The translations under genes were made by a program, and so were the position numbers. Positions 16,211-25,558 of a stretch of DNA of 64,000 nt are shown here, in pieces. This stretch comes from VAZQ01 sp963725185 (GTDB lineage Bacteria > Pseudomonadota > Alphaproteobacteria > Rhizobiales > Xanthobacteraceae): contig CAVRXO010000003.1 of the NCBI GenBank assembly GCA_963725185.1, forward strand, positions 744,001 to 808,000, given 5' to 3'. The notes beneath the pieces were generated by a model. It did no database searches and was not told the DNA's origin. It saw nothing but the letters and a program-made list of their open reading frames with translations. Every line of letters starts with the position of its first letter. The stretch's first letter is position 1.

Positions 16211-17022
16211 GCGGCCCTCCGTCCGAACAGCTTGTCGAAGAGGCCCTTCTTGTCGTTGGGGATGGTCATCGGCACGTCCTCGCCCTTGAGCCGGCGCGCG
16301 GCCGCCAGATAGGCGCGAGCCGGCGCGCTCGCCGCATTGCTGAGCGTAACCGGCGATCCGAGATTGGAGGCGCGCAGCACCTCCTCGCTTTCCGGGATAA
16401 TGCCCAGCAGCGGCGTGGAGAGGATTTCGAGCACGTCGTCGATGCTCAGCATCTCGCCGCGGGCGGCGCGCGCCGCGTCATAGCGCGTGATGAGAATGTG
16501 CTTATCGATGCGCTGGCCCTTCTCGGCCCGCTCGGTCTTGGAATCCAGGAGCCCGATCATGCGATCCGAATCGCGGACCGAGGAGACTTCCGGGTTGGTC
16601 ACGATGACGGCCGCGTCGGCGAACCGCATCGCCAGCGTGGCCCCCCGCTCGATGCCGGCGGGACTGTCGCAGATCACCCAGTCGAATTTGGCGCGCAGCT
16701 CCCTGATCACGCGCGCGACCCCCTCCTCCGTCAAGGCATCCTTGTCGCGGGTCTGCGAGGCCGGCAGCAGCCACAGCGTCTCGATGCGCTTGTCGCGGAT
16801 CAGGGCTTGCGGCAGCTTGGCCACGCCCTGGACGACATTGATCAGATCGAAGACCACGCGACGCTCGGCGCCCATCACCAGATCGAGATTGCGCAGCCCC
16901 ACATCGAAATCCACGACCACGACCGATTGGCCCGCTTGCGCCAGCGCGGCACCCAGCGCGGCGGTGGAGGTGGTCTTGCCGACGCCGCCCTTGCCGGATG
17001 TGACGACTAAGACTTTGGCCAT
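16207..17022 (-). CDS. minD: Septum site-determining protein MinD
   Basis: A 271-residue deviant-Walker ATPase. MAKVLVVTSGKGGVGKTT carries the signature Lys and P-loop (residues 10-18). VVVDFDVGLRNLDLVMG and VICDSPAGIERG hold the switch Asp residues. The C-terminal amphipathic membrane-targeting helix is visible in KKGLFDKLFGRRAA. MinD binds membrane as a dimer, recruits MinC and is released by MinE. ATG 17022 follows AGGGGAG. It sits between minC and minE in one operon. Confidence 0.97.
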   Translation of the reverse strand: MAKVLVVTSGKGGVGKTTSTAALGAALAQAGQSVVVVDFDVGLRNLDLVMGAERRVVFDLINVVQGVAKLPQALIRDKRIETLWLLPASQTRDKDALTEEGVARVIRELRAKFDWVICDSPAGIERGATLAMRFADAAVIVTNPEVSSVRDSDRMIGLLDSKTERAEKGQRIDKHILITRYDAARAARGEMLSIDDVLEILSTPLLGIIPESEEVLRASNLGSPVTLSNAASAPARAYLAAARRLKGEDVPMTIPNDKKGLFDKLFGRRAA

Positions 17023-17059
17023 CTTGCTCCCCTTCTGCACGTTTCAGTCCTTTACTATT

Positions 17060-17827
17060 TCAATCCAAGGCTTCGACGTTAAGTCCGGCGTCTTCGAGCC
17101 AGACCTGAACCGGGCGGCCACGCAGGCTCGCATCCATGTTCTCGGCGGTCTGGTAGTATCCATCGATGGCGAGAAGCTCGGCTTCGTTGCGGCTGCAGAA
17201 GATCCGCGCCCGCGGGTCGCCCATCGAGCCCGCCATGGCGCGGCCGCGCAGCGCGCCGTAGATGTGAATCGATCCGCCGGCGACCACCTCGGCTCCCGAC
17301 GCGACGGAGCCGAGCACGGTCACCTCGCCGAACGGGAAGTTCACCGATTGGCCGGAACGGATCGGGCTTTCGATCAGCATCGAGGCCGGGCGCGGCGACG
17401 GGGCCGCGCTGAACTCGGGCGGAGCTTCTCCAGCCTTTGGAGCCGAGGGGTCGGGCCTCTCCTCGCCGCCGGGACGGCCGCCCAGCAGCACCGGAGGCAA
17501 GGAGGGTCCAAGCGTGGCCGGATCGGCACCCTCGAGCCCCATGATCCTGATGCCGCGCTCCGAAAGCTGGTTGATCAGATGCGCGATGGCGGATTCGCTG
17601 AGAGTCACGGCCGCAAGGTCGAGAATGACCGGCTTGCCGGCGAAAAATCCGGGAGAATTGCGGGTCCATTTGTCCAGTTCCGCCAGCCAATCGGCGATCG
17701 GCGGCTCCGGGGTCAGGGCGAACGCCAGGAACGAGCGGCCGCGGAAGCGAATCAATTGCTGGGGCTGAGCGGCGATGTTCACGGGGCGGCCTGCGATTCT
17801 TATCAGGGAGTTAACGCGATTAGGCAC
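17060..17827 (-). CDS. minC: Septum site-determining protein MinC
   Basis: 255 residues. The N-terminal domain holds FRGRSFLAFALTPEPP and VILDLAAVTLSES. A Pro/Ala linker runs through about 105-150. The C-terminal beta-helix carries SPIRSGQSVNFPFGEVTVLG, GSIHIYGALRGRAMAG and GDPRARIFCSRNEAELLAIDGYY, the MinD- and FtsZ-contacting domain. MinC blocks FtsZ polymerisation away from mid-cell. It is the first gene of minC-minD-minE, transcribed leftwards, with a 37-base gap to minD. Confidence 0.96.
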   Translation of the reverse strand: MPNRVNSLIRIAGRPVNIAAQPQQLIRFRGRSFLAFALTPEPPIADWLAELDKWTRNSPGFFAGKPVILDLAAVTLSESAIAHLINQLSERGIRIMGLEGADPATLGPSLPPVLLGGRPGGEERPDPSAPKAGEAPPEFSAAPSPRPASMLIESPIRSGQSVNFPFGEVTVLGSVASGAEVVAGGSIHIYGALRGRAMAGSMGDPRARIFCSRNEAELLAIDGYYQTAENMDASLRGRPVQVWLEDAGLNVEALD

Positions 17828-18005
17828 GCCGGATAGTTAACGAAGGGTTAAGCCTTTCCGCTCTCGCAACGCCCGGAACAGCGCACGTGCCGGTCCGCCG
17901 AAGAGGAAACCCGGCCGGACCCTGCCCGCCCCGGAGCTTGTTTCCAGGCTGCGGTCATGGTGCAGTCGCGCACGGGCCAGGGCTGGGCAAGATCGGGGGT
18001 AGACG

Positions 18006-19178
18006 ATGTACAGGGCAACGCTAGGCAAGCCGCTCGCGACCACCATCACGGGGTCGCTCCCGCGGCCATCCTGGTTCGTCGGCAATCTTTCTGGACGATC
18101 GTTCCTCGCGGCCTTTGCGCGCGATCCCGTCTATCGCGAGCAATACGGCGATGCCGTGGCGGCGCTCATCGCGGACCAGACACGGGCTGGGCTCGACATC
18201 TTGAGCGACGGCGAGATGCGCTTCGATGTCGATATCGGCGGCCGCTCCTGGTCCACCTACATCTTGGATCGAATGCAAGGGCTGGAGCAGCGCGATCCGC
18301 GCGAGATCGTGCGGCTGGAGCGAGGCGGAACGCAAAGACGGGTGGATATGCCGGGAGACATCCTGAACGAATCCATCAGGATGAGCCCGCTGGTCGTCGG
18401 ACCGCTCGGCGCCGGGAGGCTGCAATACGATGTCGTCTGGAAGACCGCACAACGCCTCACCGACAAGCCGGTGAAGATGGGGAGCTGCAGCGCCCAGCAT
18501 CTGGATCAGCAGGTTCCCAACCGATTTCACAAGGACCGGAGCGAATCGATCAAGGCCTTCTCGCGCGCGCTGAACGAGGAGCTTCACCGCTTGGCCGATG
18601 CCGGCTGCGCCGTCATCCAGGTCGAAGAGCCATGTCTGCACAACGCGACCGGGACCAAACGCGAACTGTCGATGGACGATTATGTCGATGCGTTCAATGC
18701 GGAGGTGCATGGCTTGCGCGAAAAGACCGAGGTGTGGTGCCACACCTGTTGGGGAAACCCGTTTGCGCAACGGCTCGCGCAGGTTCCAAGCCTCAAGGCG
18801 GTGCTGCCTCACATCGATCGGCTCGACGTGGACGTGGTGACGTTCGAGACCGCCGAGAACGGCTGCGAGGAAATCGCCGAGATCGGTGCCGCCATCGGCA
18901 AGGACAAGAAGATTTGCATCGGCGTCATCAGGCATCGCAGCTTGCAGGTTGAGTCTCCCGACGAGGTTGCGGCACTGATCCGCAAGGCTTTGAAATTCGT
19001 CGAGCCGGAGCGCCTCGTCTTGAGCTCGGATTGCGGCTTCGGGCGTCAAGGCATGACCCGCACTCACGCCTTCTATAAGATGGTGGCAATGGTCAAGGGC
19101 GCGAATATCGTTCGACGTGAGCTCGGGCTTGCCGAGGCGCCCATCGCCGCAACCGATGATCGTTTCGCATTGGCCTGA
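18006..19178 (+). CDS. MetE C-terminal-like methyltransferase family protein
   Basis: 390 residues starting MYRATLGKPLATTITGSLPR after a GGGGGTAG site. It matches the catalytic-barrel family of cobalamin-independent methionine synthase without the N-terminal half: TTITGSLPRPSWF, TRAGLDILSDGEMRFD, the zinc-region CHTCWGNP, FETAENG and LSSDCGFGRQGM. Zinc ligands are likely the His-x-Cys pair near residue 245, Glu and Cys of SSDCGFG. Stand-alone MetE-like barrels often act on other methyl donors or in catabolism, so homocysteine use is unproven. The Bug receptor gene follows 34 bases after the stop (88 bases to its preferred start). Confidence 0.85.
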   Translation: MYRATLGKPLATTITGSLPRPSWFVGNLSGRSFLAAFARDPVYREQYGDAVAALIADQTRAGLDILSDGEMRFDVDIGGRSWSTYILDRMQGLEQRDPREIVRLERGGTQRRVDMPGDILNESIRMSPLVVGPLGAGRLQYDVVWKTAQRLTDKPVKMGSCSAQHLDQQVPNRFHKDRSESIKAFSRALNEELHRLADAGCAVIQVEEPCLHNATGTKRELSMDDYVDAFNAEVHGLREKTEVWCHTCWGNPFAQRLAQVPSLKAVLPHIDRLDVDVVTFETAENGCEEIAEIGAAIGKDKKICIGVIRHRSLQVESPDEVAALIRKALKFVEPERLVLSSDCGFGRQGMTRTHAFYKMVAMVKGANIVRRELGLAEAPIAATDDRFALA

Positions 19179-19266
19179 CTTGCGTGCGGGGAAGACACCG
19201 TAGGGCACTGACTTGGCAGGCAACAATTCCAAGGGACGACCTCAGGGCTTGGTTGGGAGGTTGGCG

Positions 19267-20328
19267 ATGAGAATGCGGCGAAATCGCCTGGGAATATCGT
19301 TGATTGCTGCCGTTGTGATCCTGACCGGTTCCTCGATTGGACAAACGTTCGCCGAGGATCCGGTCTCCTTCAAGGACAAGACGATCACGATCGTCGTCGG
19401 CTTCACGCCCGGCGGCACTCCCGATGTCATCAGCAGGGCTGCGGCGGAGCAAATGGCGAAGCGCCTGCCCGGAAGGCCCACCGTCATCGTAAGGAATGCC
19501 CCTGGGGCCGAGGGCGTCGTCGCCCTCAATACCGTGGTGACGCAGACCAAGCCGGATGGGCTGACGCTGGTGACGGGAGCGGGCGGTCATTTCGATCCGC
19601 TCTACTATCGCAACGCGCGCGCGGTCTACGATCCGGAAAAGTTGATTTACGTCGGGGGAATCGCCAGCACGGGATCGAGCCTGCTCATGAACAAGGGCGC
19701 GTTGTCCCGGCTTTATGACAAGAATGCCGCTCCGGTCATCATGGGGGCGTCCAACAACATTCGGACCACGATGTGGGCCGTGATCCTGGGAACCGAGATT
19801 CTGCACTGGAACGTCAAATGGGTGTTCGGATATCCCGGCACGAACGATCTCAGGCTGGCGCTCGCGCGCGGCGAGATCGACATGACCACGACGTCGGACC
19901 TGGACCAGATCAGGACGGCGACCGGTACCGGAAAATTCGTGACATTTTTCCAGACCGGCACGCAACTCACCGGGCAGCTCGTGCCACGCCCGGAGCTTGG
20001 CGGAGCGCCTCTGTTTACCGACCTCATCAAGGACAAGGTCACCGATCCGGTGACCCGTGAAGCTGTCGCCTATTGGACGAACCTTATCCGGGTGGGGGAT
20101 TGGCTCGCACTGGTTCCGGACACGCCGATGCCGATCGTCGCGACCCACCGCCAAGTGTTCCATGAGATCGTCAATGATCCGGAATTCGCTGAGCGGATCA
20201 AGACAGCGTTCCCCGAGGTGGTCGAAATGACCGGGCCGGACCTCGCGAAGATTGCGGGCAATCTCGCGCAGACCTCTCCGAAGGCCTTGGCCTATCTTTC
20301 CCAGCTACGGGATTCGCTCGGCAGATAA
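19267..20328 (+). CDS. Bug/TctC-family tripartite tricarboxylate transporter receptor
   Basis: ATG 19267 has a GGGAGG site six bases upstream and gives 353 residues beginning MRMRRNRLGISLIAAVVILT, a signal peptide. A TTG at 19213 in the same frame is less likely. The mature part shows KTITIVVGFTPGGTPDVISR, NAPGAEGVVALN and KPDGLTLVTG, the ligand-enclosing loops of Bug-type periplasmic receptors. No TctA/TctB membrane genes are nearby, usual for orphan Bug proteins. It diverges from typical Bug sequences in the middle (GASNNIRTTMWAVILG) and ends LAYLSQLRDSLGR. Probably co-transcribed with the MetE-like gene. Confidence 0.85.
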   Translation: MRMRRNRLGISLIAAVVILTGSSIGQTFAEDPVSFKDKTITIVVGFTPGGTPDVISRAAAEQMAKRLPGRPTVIVRNAPGAEGVVALNTVVTQTKPDGLTLVTGAGGHFDPLYYRNARAVYDPEKLIYVGGIASTGSSLLMNKGALSRLYDKNAAPVIMGASNNIRTTMWAVILGTEILHWNVKWVFGYPGTNDLRLALARGEIDMTTTSDLDQIRTATGTGKFVTFFQTGTQLTGQLVPRPELGGAPLFTDLIKDKVTDPVTREAVAYWTNLIRVGDWLALVPDTPMPIVATHRQVFHEIVNDPEFAERIKTAFPEVVEMTGPDLAKIAGNLAQTSPKALAYLSQLRDSLGR

Positions 20329-20444
20329 ATGGCACGGCGGAGGCCCAGCAGGTATTGGCGCCAGGCCGACCCGCCGAGCATAATGCGGCTGCCCAATCGA
20401 GTGTTCCGAGCGCGGGTCGATCGCAACCGAAACGGAAATGACAC

Positions 20445-21437
20445 ATGCGTTGCAGACATTGCCGAGCAAGCAGCGCCGCGGCCGCCGTTCTGGTGCTGGC
20501 CGCGCTGTTCCTGCCTCGCGTGGCAGCTGCCGCCGACAAATATCCGGTGCATCCAATCACCTTGATCGTGCCCTTCCCGGCCGGCGGCGGGGTCGATGCG
20601 GTCGCCCGGATCGTGGCCGACAAGCTCGCGGCCGCCCTCGGCCAGCCGCTGGTGATCGACAATCGTGGCGGCGCCGCCGGCGTCATCGGCATGCGCCTGG
20701 CGGCAAGAGCGGCCGCCGACGGCTACACGCTGGTGCTGGCCCATACCGGCTCGACCTCCATCAATCCCAGCCTCTATGCCAATGCGGGCTACGATCCGCG
20801 CGCCGACTTCGCCCCGATCGGCCTCATCTCCTCCACTCCGGTGATGCTGATGGCGCATCCTTCGTTTCCGGCGGGCTCGATCGCCGAGCTGATCGCGATG
20901 GCCAAGAAGGAGCCGGGCAAGATCAATTTCGGCACCCCGCCGCCCGGTACCGGCGGCTATCTGGCGGCCGAGCTTTTCAAGTCGATGTCGGGAGCCGACG
21001 TGACGATCATCCCCTACAAGGGAACCGCCGCGCTCACCACCGATCTGCTGGGCGGACATGTTCCGGTCGGCTTCAACGTCATTGCGCCTGCGATGGGCAG
21101 CCTGCAGAGCGGAAGCCTGCGCGCGCTGGCGGTGGCGGGCCCGACCCGCTCCAGCCTCTTCCCCGAGGTGCCAACCGTGAACGAGTTCGGCCTGCCGGGT
21201 TTTGAAGCGGTCTTGCACTACGGCCTGCTGGCGCCGGCCGGCACGTCCAAGGAGATCATCGCACGCCTCAACAAGGAGCTGCGTGCGCTGGTCGCCGCCC
21301 CCGACGTGCGCGAACGCATTGCCGCCGATGGCGGCGATCCGTTGCCATCGAGCCCGGAGCAATATGCCGCCGACATCGACCGCGAAGAGGCGAAGTGGTC
21401 GGTCTTGATCAAGCAGCTTAATCTGAAGGTCGAGTGA
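20445..21437 (+). CDS. Bug/TctC-family periplasmic substrate-binding receptor
   Basis: 330 residues with a signal peptide (MRCRHCRASSAAAAVLVLAA..VAAAADKYP). Canonical Bug features: PITLIVPFPAGGGVDAVAR, VIDNRGGAAGVIGMRLAARA, DGYTLVLAHTGS, YKGTAALTTDLLGGHV and PTVNEFGLPGFEA. It binds a small carboxylate in the periplasm. It lies 116 bases after the first Bug gene and is only about 43% similar by eye, so the two are not recent duplicates. It converges with the dehydrogenase gene. Confidence 0.92.
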   Translation: MRCRHCRASSAAAAVLVLAALFLPRVAAAADKYPVHPITLIVPFPAGGGVDAVARIVADKLAAALGQPLVIDNRGGAAGVIGMRLAARAAADGYTLVLAHTGSTSINPSLYANAGYDPRADFAPIGLISSTPVMLMAHPSFPAGSIAELIAMAKKEPGKINFGTPPPGTGGYLAAELFKSMSGADVTIIPYKGTAALTTDLLGGHVPVGFNVIAPAMGSLQSGSLRALAVAGPTRSSLFPEVPTVNEFGLPGFEAVLHYGLLAPAGTSKEIIARLNKELRALVAAPDVRERIAADGGDPLPSSPEQYAADIDREEAKWSVLIKQLNLKVE

Positions 21438-21453
21438 GCGCCCCTCGCCCGTC

Positions 21454-22440
21454 TCATCGGATGCCGACGGCGGATTTGGCGAGCGCGTCCGGGTTGATCA
21501 CGTCGATGGGTTGCCCGGCTTCGAAGGCCAACACGCGATCGAATTGGTCGGAGAAATATTCGTCAAGCTGGTCGAGGGCCACAAAGCCCAGATGGGGCGT
21601 GCACAGGGCATTGGGCAGCGCCAGCAGCGGATCGCGCGCGCCCAGCACCGGCTCATGCTCGAAGACATCGACCGCGGCCGAGCCGGGACGGCCGGCCTTG
21701 AGGGCTGCAACCAACGCGCCGGGTTCGATCAGCTCGGCCCGGCTGGTATTGACGAAGAGCGAGGGGGGCCGCATGCGGGCCAGATCGGTCCGCGTGATGC
21801 AGGCACGCGTCTCCGGCGTCAGCCGCAGATGAATGGAGAGCACATCGGCTTGCGCGAAAAGCTCGTCCGCATTGGCGGCAATATCGAATCCCTGCGCGCG
21901 GGCTTCCGCGCGGCCGCGCTCGCGCGACCAGACCAGCACCCGCATGCCGAAGGCGCGGCCATAGCCGGCCACCACCTTGCCGATCCGGCCGAAGCCGAAG
22001 ATGCCCAGGCTGCGCCCGTGCAGCACGCGGCCGATGTCGTGCTGCCAGGCACCGGCCTTGAGACGGGCAACCTCGCCCGGGATACGACGCATGGCAGACA
22101 TGATCAGCGCCCAGGTCAGCTCCGGGGTCGCCATGGAGGCCCGGTTCGCCGAGGAGCATATCGCGATGCCGTGTGCCGTGCAGGCGGCAACATCGATGTT
22201 CGGATAGGGACCGCTGATGGTGATCAATCTCAGGGCCGGCAGCCGCGCGACCAATGCCGCGGAAATCGGCGTCCGCTCGCGCAGCAGCACCAGCGCCTCG
22301 ATGTCCTTGAGGCGTTGCGCCAGAGCATCGAGATCGGGCGCCGCATCGGTCCAGATCGAGACCGCATGGGCCGACATTTTCGCGAACGATGGGAGTGTTC
22401 GTACGACGTCCGCATAGTCGTCCGGTATGCCGATCTTCAT
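21454..22440 (-). CDS. D-2-hydroxyacid dehydrogenase family protein
   Basis: 328 residues from ATG 22440 (MKIGIPDDYADVVRTLPSF), five bases after a GGGGAG site; the ATG three bases earlier is too close. The NAD-binding motif GIFGFGRIG, catalytic Arg in NTSRAELIE, Glu in DVFEHEP and His in TPHLGF are all present. It reduces a 2-oxoacid or oxidises a 2-hydroxyacid with NAD(P). It sits convergently beside the Bug receptors, which suggests, but does not prove, that it handles the imported acid. Confidence 0.92.
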   Translation of the reverse strand: MKIGIPDDYADVVRTLPSFAKMSAHAVSIWTDAAPDLDALAQRLKDIEALVLLRERTPISAALVARLPALRLITISGPYPNIDVAACTAHGIAICSSANRASMATPELTWALIMSAMRRIPGEVARLKAGAWQHDIGRVLHGRSLGIFGFGRIGKVVAGYGRAFGMRVLVWSRERGRAEARAQGFDIAANADELFAQADVLSIHLRLTPETRACITRTDLARMRPPSLFVNTSRAELIEPGALVAALKAGRPGSAAVDVFEHEPVLGARDPLLALPNALCTPHLGFVALDQLDEYFSDQFDRVLAFEAGQPIDVINPDALAKSAVGIR

Positions 22441-22553
22441 CATCGCTCCCCTTTGCGCGGCCGCCACGCAGGCCAATATACTGTGCTGCCGCGCCCGCCG
22501 CCGCACAAGCGGTCGGCCCGTAAGGGCTCGATTGATGACGAGAGGGTTTCTAC

Positions 22554-22838
22554 ATGTGTCGCAGCATCAAGACTTTGCACAATTTCGAGCCGCCCGCGAC
22601 GGAAGAGGAGATCAGGGCGTCCGCTCTGCAATTCGTCCGCAAGTTGAGCGGCTTTGCGCGGCCGTCCAAGGCCAACCAACCGGCGTTCGATCGCGCCGTG
22701 GCGCAAGTGACGCATGCCGCGCACGAGCTGCTCGATGCGCTCGTGAGCAACGCCCCGCCGCGCGATCGTGAAATCGAGGCCGCCAAGGCCCGGGCCAAGG
22801 CGGCGGAGCGTTACCGTTCCTCCACGACCCCCGGCTAG
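22554..22838 (+). CDS. DUF2277 domain-containing protein
   Basis: 94 residues starting MCRSIKTLHNFEPPATEEEI, diagnostic of DUF2277 (MCRNIRxLFNFEPPAT). The core FVRKLSGFARPSKANQPAFD and the helix AAHELLDALVSNAPPRDREIE match the family throughout. It is a small cytoplasmic helical protein of unknown function, common in alphaproteobacteria and actinobacteria. The upstream dehydrogenase is divergent, 113 bases away. Confidence 0.9.
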   Translation: MCRSIKTLHNFEPPATEEEIRASALQFVRKLSGFARPSKANQPAFDRAVAQVTHAAHELLDALVSNAPPRDREIEAAKARAKAAERYRSSTTPG

Positions 22839-22924
22839 CCGAGGGCGTCGAGGCGGTGGTTACGCGGAAGCGGGTAACGAGGCCGGAGGCTCGGCTGCGC
22901 ACTCATCATCGGGCCGTTGCGAAA

Positions 22925-23326
22925 TTATTTTTTGATTGGCCCATTGATCGCCCAGGTGATGCCGAACGGATCCTTGAGCTGGCCGTAGCGGTCACCCCAG
23001 AACATGTCGGCTGGCGGCATGATGGCGGTGCAGCCAGCCTCGATGGCGCGGTTGTACCAGGCGTCGACATCCTGCACCGGCAGCATGATGTTGAACGCGG
23101 CCGGCTCCTTGAGCGGATAGCCGTGCTCGGGATAGGCGTCGCTCATCATCACCGAGCCGCCGTTGATATAGACGTGGGCGTGCATCGTACGGCCCTTCGC
23201 GTCCGGCGGATGGACGGCGGCGATCTCGGCCGCGAACGCCTTCTGGTAGAACTCCGCGGCTTTCGCCGCGCCGTCCACCGTCACATAGGGAACCGCCCCA
23301 CCTTTGACTTGCGGATTCTCTGCCAT
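22925..23326 (-). CDS. VOC-family (PhnB-like) protein
   Basis: 133 residues, glyoxalase/bleomycin-resistance fold. VPYVTVDGAAKAAEFYQKAF begins the first beta-alpha-beta module; HAHVYINGGSVMMSD and WGDRYGQLKDPFGITWAI are typical of PhnB-like members. Metal ligands are incomplete compared with glyoxalase I, as usual in this branch. Substrate unknown. It is divergent from the SRPBCC gene at 23557. Confidence 0.88.
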   Translation of the reverse strand: MAENPQVKGGAVPYVTVDGAAKAAEFYQKAFAAEIAAVHPPDAKGRTMHAHVYINGGSVMMSDAYPEHGYPLKEPAAFNIMLPVQDVDAWYNRAIEAGCTAIMPPADMFWGDRYGQLKDPFGITWAINGPIKK

Positions 23327-23556
23327 GGAAGTCTCCCTTCGATTGCCGATATCCTAAAGACGAAATATGACAGTACAAACCGACAAGACCAGGCAAAAAT
23401 TTCAATCCCGCCGCGCCTCTGATCGGCCGGCCTTCCCCTTTTGACCTCTCGCTTGGACCTGCGGTAGTCCGCGGGTCGCGGCAAGAAAATCGCCCCCCGT
23501 TGTCGGGTTCCACCCCGCCGCGACGTCCTTGGTGCAGACCCACGGAGAGAGAACCC

Positions 23557-24021
23557 ATGACCGCCGAGCACGAGCTGGTCCTGACCCGGCTGATCGACGC
23601 GCCGCGCGAAAAATTGTTCCGCTGCTGGACCGAGCCTCACCTGCTTAAGCAGTGGTTCGCGCCCGCGCCTTTCACCACCCCGGTGGCCGAAGTCGATTTG
23701 CGGGTCGGCGGCGCCAGCCGGATCGTGATGCAAGCGCCCGACGGCAACGAAATCCCCTGCCCCGGCACCTACCTGGAGATCGTGCCGAACCGGAAACTGG
23801 TCTTCACCGACGCCTATAGGGGCGACTGGATGCCCAAGACTTCCGGCAAGCCGTTCATGACTGCGATCATCACCTTCGACGATGAGGAGGGCAAGACGCG
23901 CTATACCGCCAGGGTGCGGCATTGGTCGGCTGACGACAATAAGGCCCATGAGGACATGGGTTTCCACCCCGGCTGGGGCCAGTGCGCCGATCAGCTCGCC
24001 GCCCTCGCCAAGACGATCTGA
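23557..24021 (+). CDS. SRPBCC (AHSA1/START-like) family protein
   Basis: 154 residues from ATG 23557 with GGAGAGA upstream. ELVLTRLIDAPREKLFRCWT and HLLKQWFAPAPFTTPVAEVD are typical of the Activator-of-Hsp90-like SRPBCC group. It should form a hydrophobic cavity for a small ligand in the cytoplasm. First gene of a five-gene run (SRPBCC, VOC, YciI, SRPBCC, DoxX) ending at 25984. Confidence 0.9.
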   Translation: MTAEHELVLTRLIDAPREKLFRCWTEPHLLKQWFAPAPFTTPVAEVDLRVGGASRIVMQAPDGNEIPCPGTYLEIVPNRKLVFTDAYRGDWMPKTSGKPFMTAIITFDDEEGKTRYTARVRHWSADDNKAHEDMGFHPGWGQCADQLAALAKTI

Positions 24022-24081
24022 GCTTCGCCGTAACGCCCGCGCAGGCTGGCCCGCAAGCTTAAAGCAGAGAAAGGTTGCCCG

Positions 24082-24555
24082 ATGGCCATTCGGAGAATCA
24101 CCCCGTTCCTGTGGTACGATTCCAATGCCGAGGAAGCCTCCAAGCTTTATGTCTCGCTGTTCGGCAATTCCCGCATCACCCATCTCTCGCGCTATGGCGA
24201 CGCGGGGCCGGGCCCGAAAGGCAGCGTGATGGTGGTCGGCTTCGAACTGGAGGGCCAGCGCTTCACCGCGCTCAATGGCGGCCCGACCTATAAGCTCGAC
24301 GAAGCGTTTTCGCTTATGGTCGAGTGCACCGAACAGACGGACATCGACCGGCTGTGGACCGCCCTGGGCGAGGGCGGCTCGTACAATGTGTGCGGCTGGT
24401 TGAAGGACAGGTTCGGCCTGTCCTGGCAGATCAACTATGCCGGCCTGCCCGACCTGATGACCGGCGATCCGAAGGCGGCCGGAAGAGTGATGGGCGCGAT
24501 GATGAAGATGAAGAAGATCGACGTGCAGGCCCTGAGGGATGCCGCGGCAGGTTGA
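24082..24555 (+). CDS. VOC-family protein (PhnB/3-demethylubiquinone-like)
   Basis: 157 residues. MAIRRITPFLWYDSNAEEAS, YVSLFGNSRITHLSRYGDAG and FTALNGGPTYKLDEAFSLMV are typical of the Pfam group once called 3-demethylubiquinone-9 methyltransferase, a VOC-fold family. GLSWQINYAGLPDLMTGDP follows near the end. Enzyme activity is not established. Spaced 60 bases after the SRPBCC gene. Confidence 0.9.
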   Translation: MAIRRITPFLWYDSNAEEASKLYVSLFGNSRITHLSRYGDAGPGPKGSVMVVGFELEGQRFTALNGGPTYKLDEAFSLMVECTEQTDIDRLWTALGEGGSYNVCGWLKDRFGLSWQINYAGLPDLMTGDPKAAGRVMGAMMKMKKIDVQALRDAAAG

Positions 24556-24633
24556 TCCCGCGAGCGTCGACCACCTGCGCCGCCAAATCGAGCCTCTGTT
24601 TCAATTCGCAACACGCAAAGGAAGGAAATCGTC

Positions 24634-24999
24634 ATGAGCACAAACGACACCTATCTCGCGGTTTTCCTCGGCAGCAAGACCAGCCCGCGCATGGCGGCCT
24701 GGAACGCGCTGCCCGAGGAGGAACGGCACGCAAAGATGCAAGAAGGAATCGCCGCCTGGAAAGCCTGGGTCGATAAGCATCAATCCTCGATCGTCGGCAT
24801 GGGCGGGCCGCTTGGCAAGACCAAGAGGGTGACCGGTCAAGGCATCGAGGACGTCACCAATCAGTTGAGCGCTTACACGATCGTCCGCGCGGACTCGCAC
24901 GAGGCAGCCGCCAAGCTGTTCGAGAAGCATCCGCATTTCACGAATTTTCCCGGCGAAAGCGTCGAGGTGATGCCGGTTCTACCCATACCGGGCGCCTGA
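24634..24999 (+). CDS. YciI-family protein
   Basis: 121 residues with GGAAGG upstream of ATG 24634. YLAVFLGSKTSPRMAAWNAL, GIAAWKAWVDKHQSSIVGMG and YTIVRADSHEAAAKLFEKHP correspond to the YCII-related dimeric alpha-beta barrel, often associated with SRPBCC and sigma-factor clusters. Role unknown; a small-molecule enzyme or sensor is likely. Confidence 0.82.
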   Translation: MSTNDTYLAVFLGSKTSPRMAAWNALPEEERHAKMQEGIAAWKAWVDKHQSSIVGMGGPLGKTKRVTGQGIEDVTNQLSAYTIVRADSHEAAAKLFEKHPHFTNFPGESVEVMPVLPIPGA

Positions 25000-25045
25000 T
25001 TGGCGGAAGTCTCCAGAAAACGTTACGAGATGAGGAGATACGACA

Positions 25046-25489
25046 GTGCCGAACACCGTTCGTCTGCATCGTGTGCTGGCAACCAAGCCAGAGAAAGTCT
25101 ATCGCGCGTTCATCGAGGCGGATGCGATCGCAAAATGGCTGCCGCCCAATGGCTTCGCATGCACCGTGCATCACCTGGATGCAAAGGTCGGCGGCACACA
25201 CAGAATGTCCTTCCGCAACTTCACGACCGGCGACAGCCATGCGTTCGGCGGCGAGTATGTGGAGCTCATGCCCAATGAGCGCCTGTGCTACACCGACAAA
25301 TTCGAGGACCCCAATCTGCCGGGCCAGCTTCGCGTCACGGTGACGTTGCAGGCCGTGCTGGTCGGCACCGAATTGAACATCGTCCAGGAAGGCCTGCCGG
25401 ATGCCCTGCCTCTGGCGGCGTGTTACCTCGGATGGCAACAATCCCTGGAAAACTTGGCAAAGCTCGTCGAGCCGGAAATCAATCAGTAG
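25046..25489 (+). CDS. SRPBCC family protein
   Basis: 147 residues starting at GTG 25046 behind GAGGAGA. NTVRLHRVLATKPEKVYRAF, AIAKWLPPNGFACTVHHLDA and GGTHRMSFRNFTTGDSHAFG mark the AHSA1-type SRPBCC fold. It differs from the copy at 23557, so the two are separate paralogues within one operon. Confidence 0.88.
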   Translation: MPNTVRLHRVLATKPEKVYRAFIEADAIAKWLPPNGFACTVHHLDAKVGGTHRMSFRNFTTGDSHAFGGEYVELMPNERLCYTDKFEDPNLPGQLRVTVTLQAVLVGTELNIVQEGLPDALPLAACYLGWQQSLENLAKLVEPEINQ

Positions 25490-25558
25490 CGCGACCGCAT
25501 TTTGCTGGCCGCTGCCGGCTGCGTCCGATGTCGCGATGGCTTTGGAGGGAGAAAAGGC

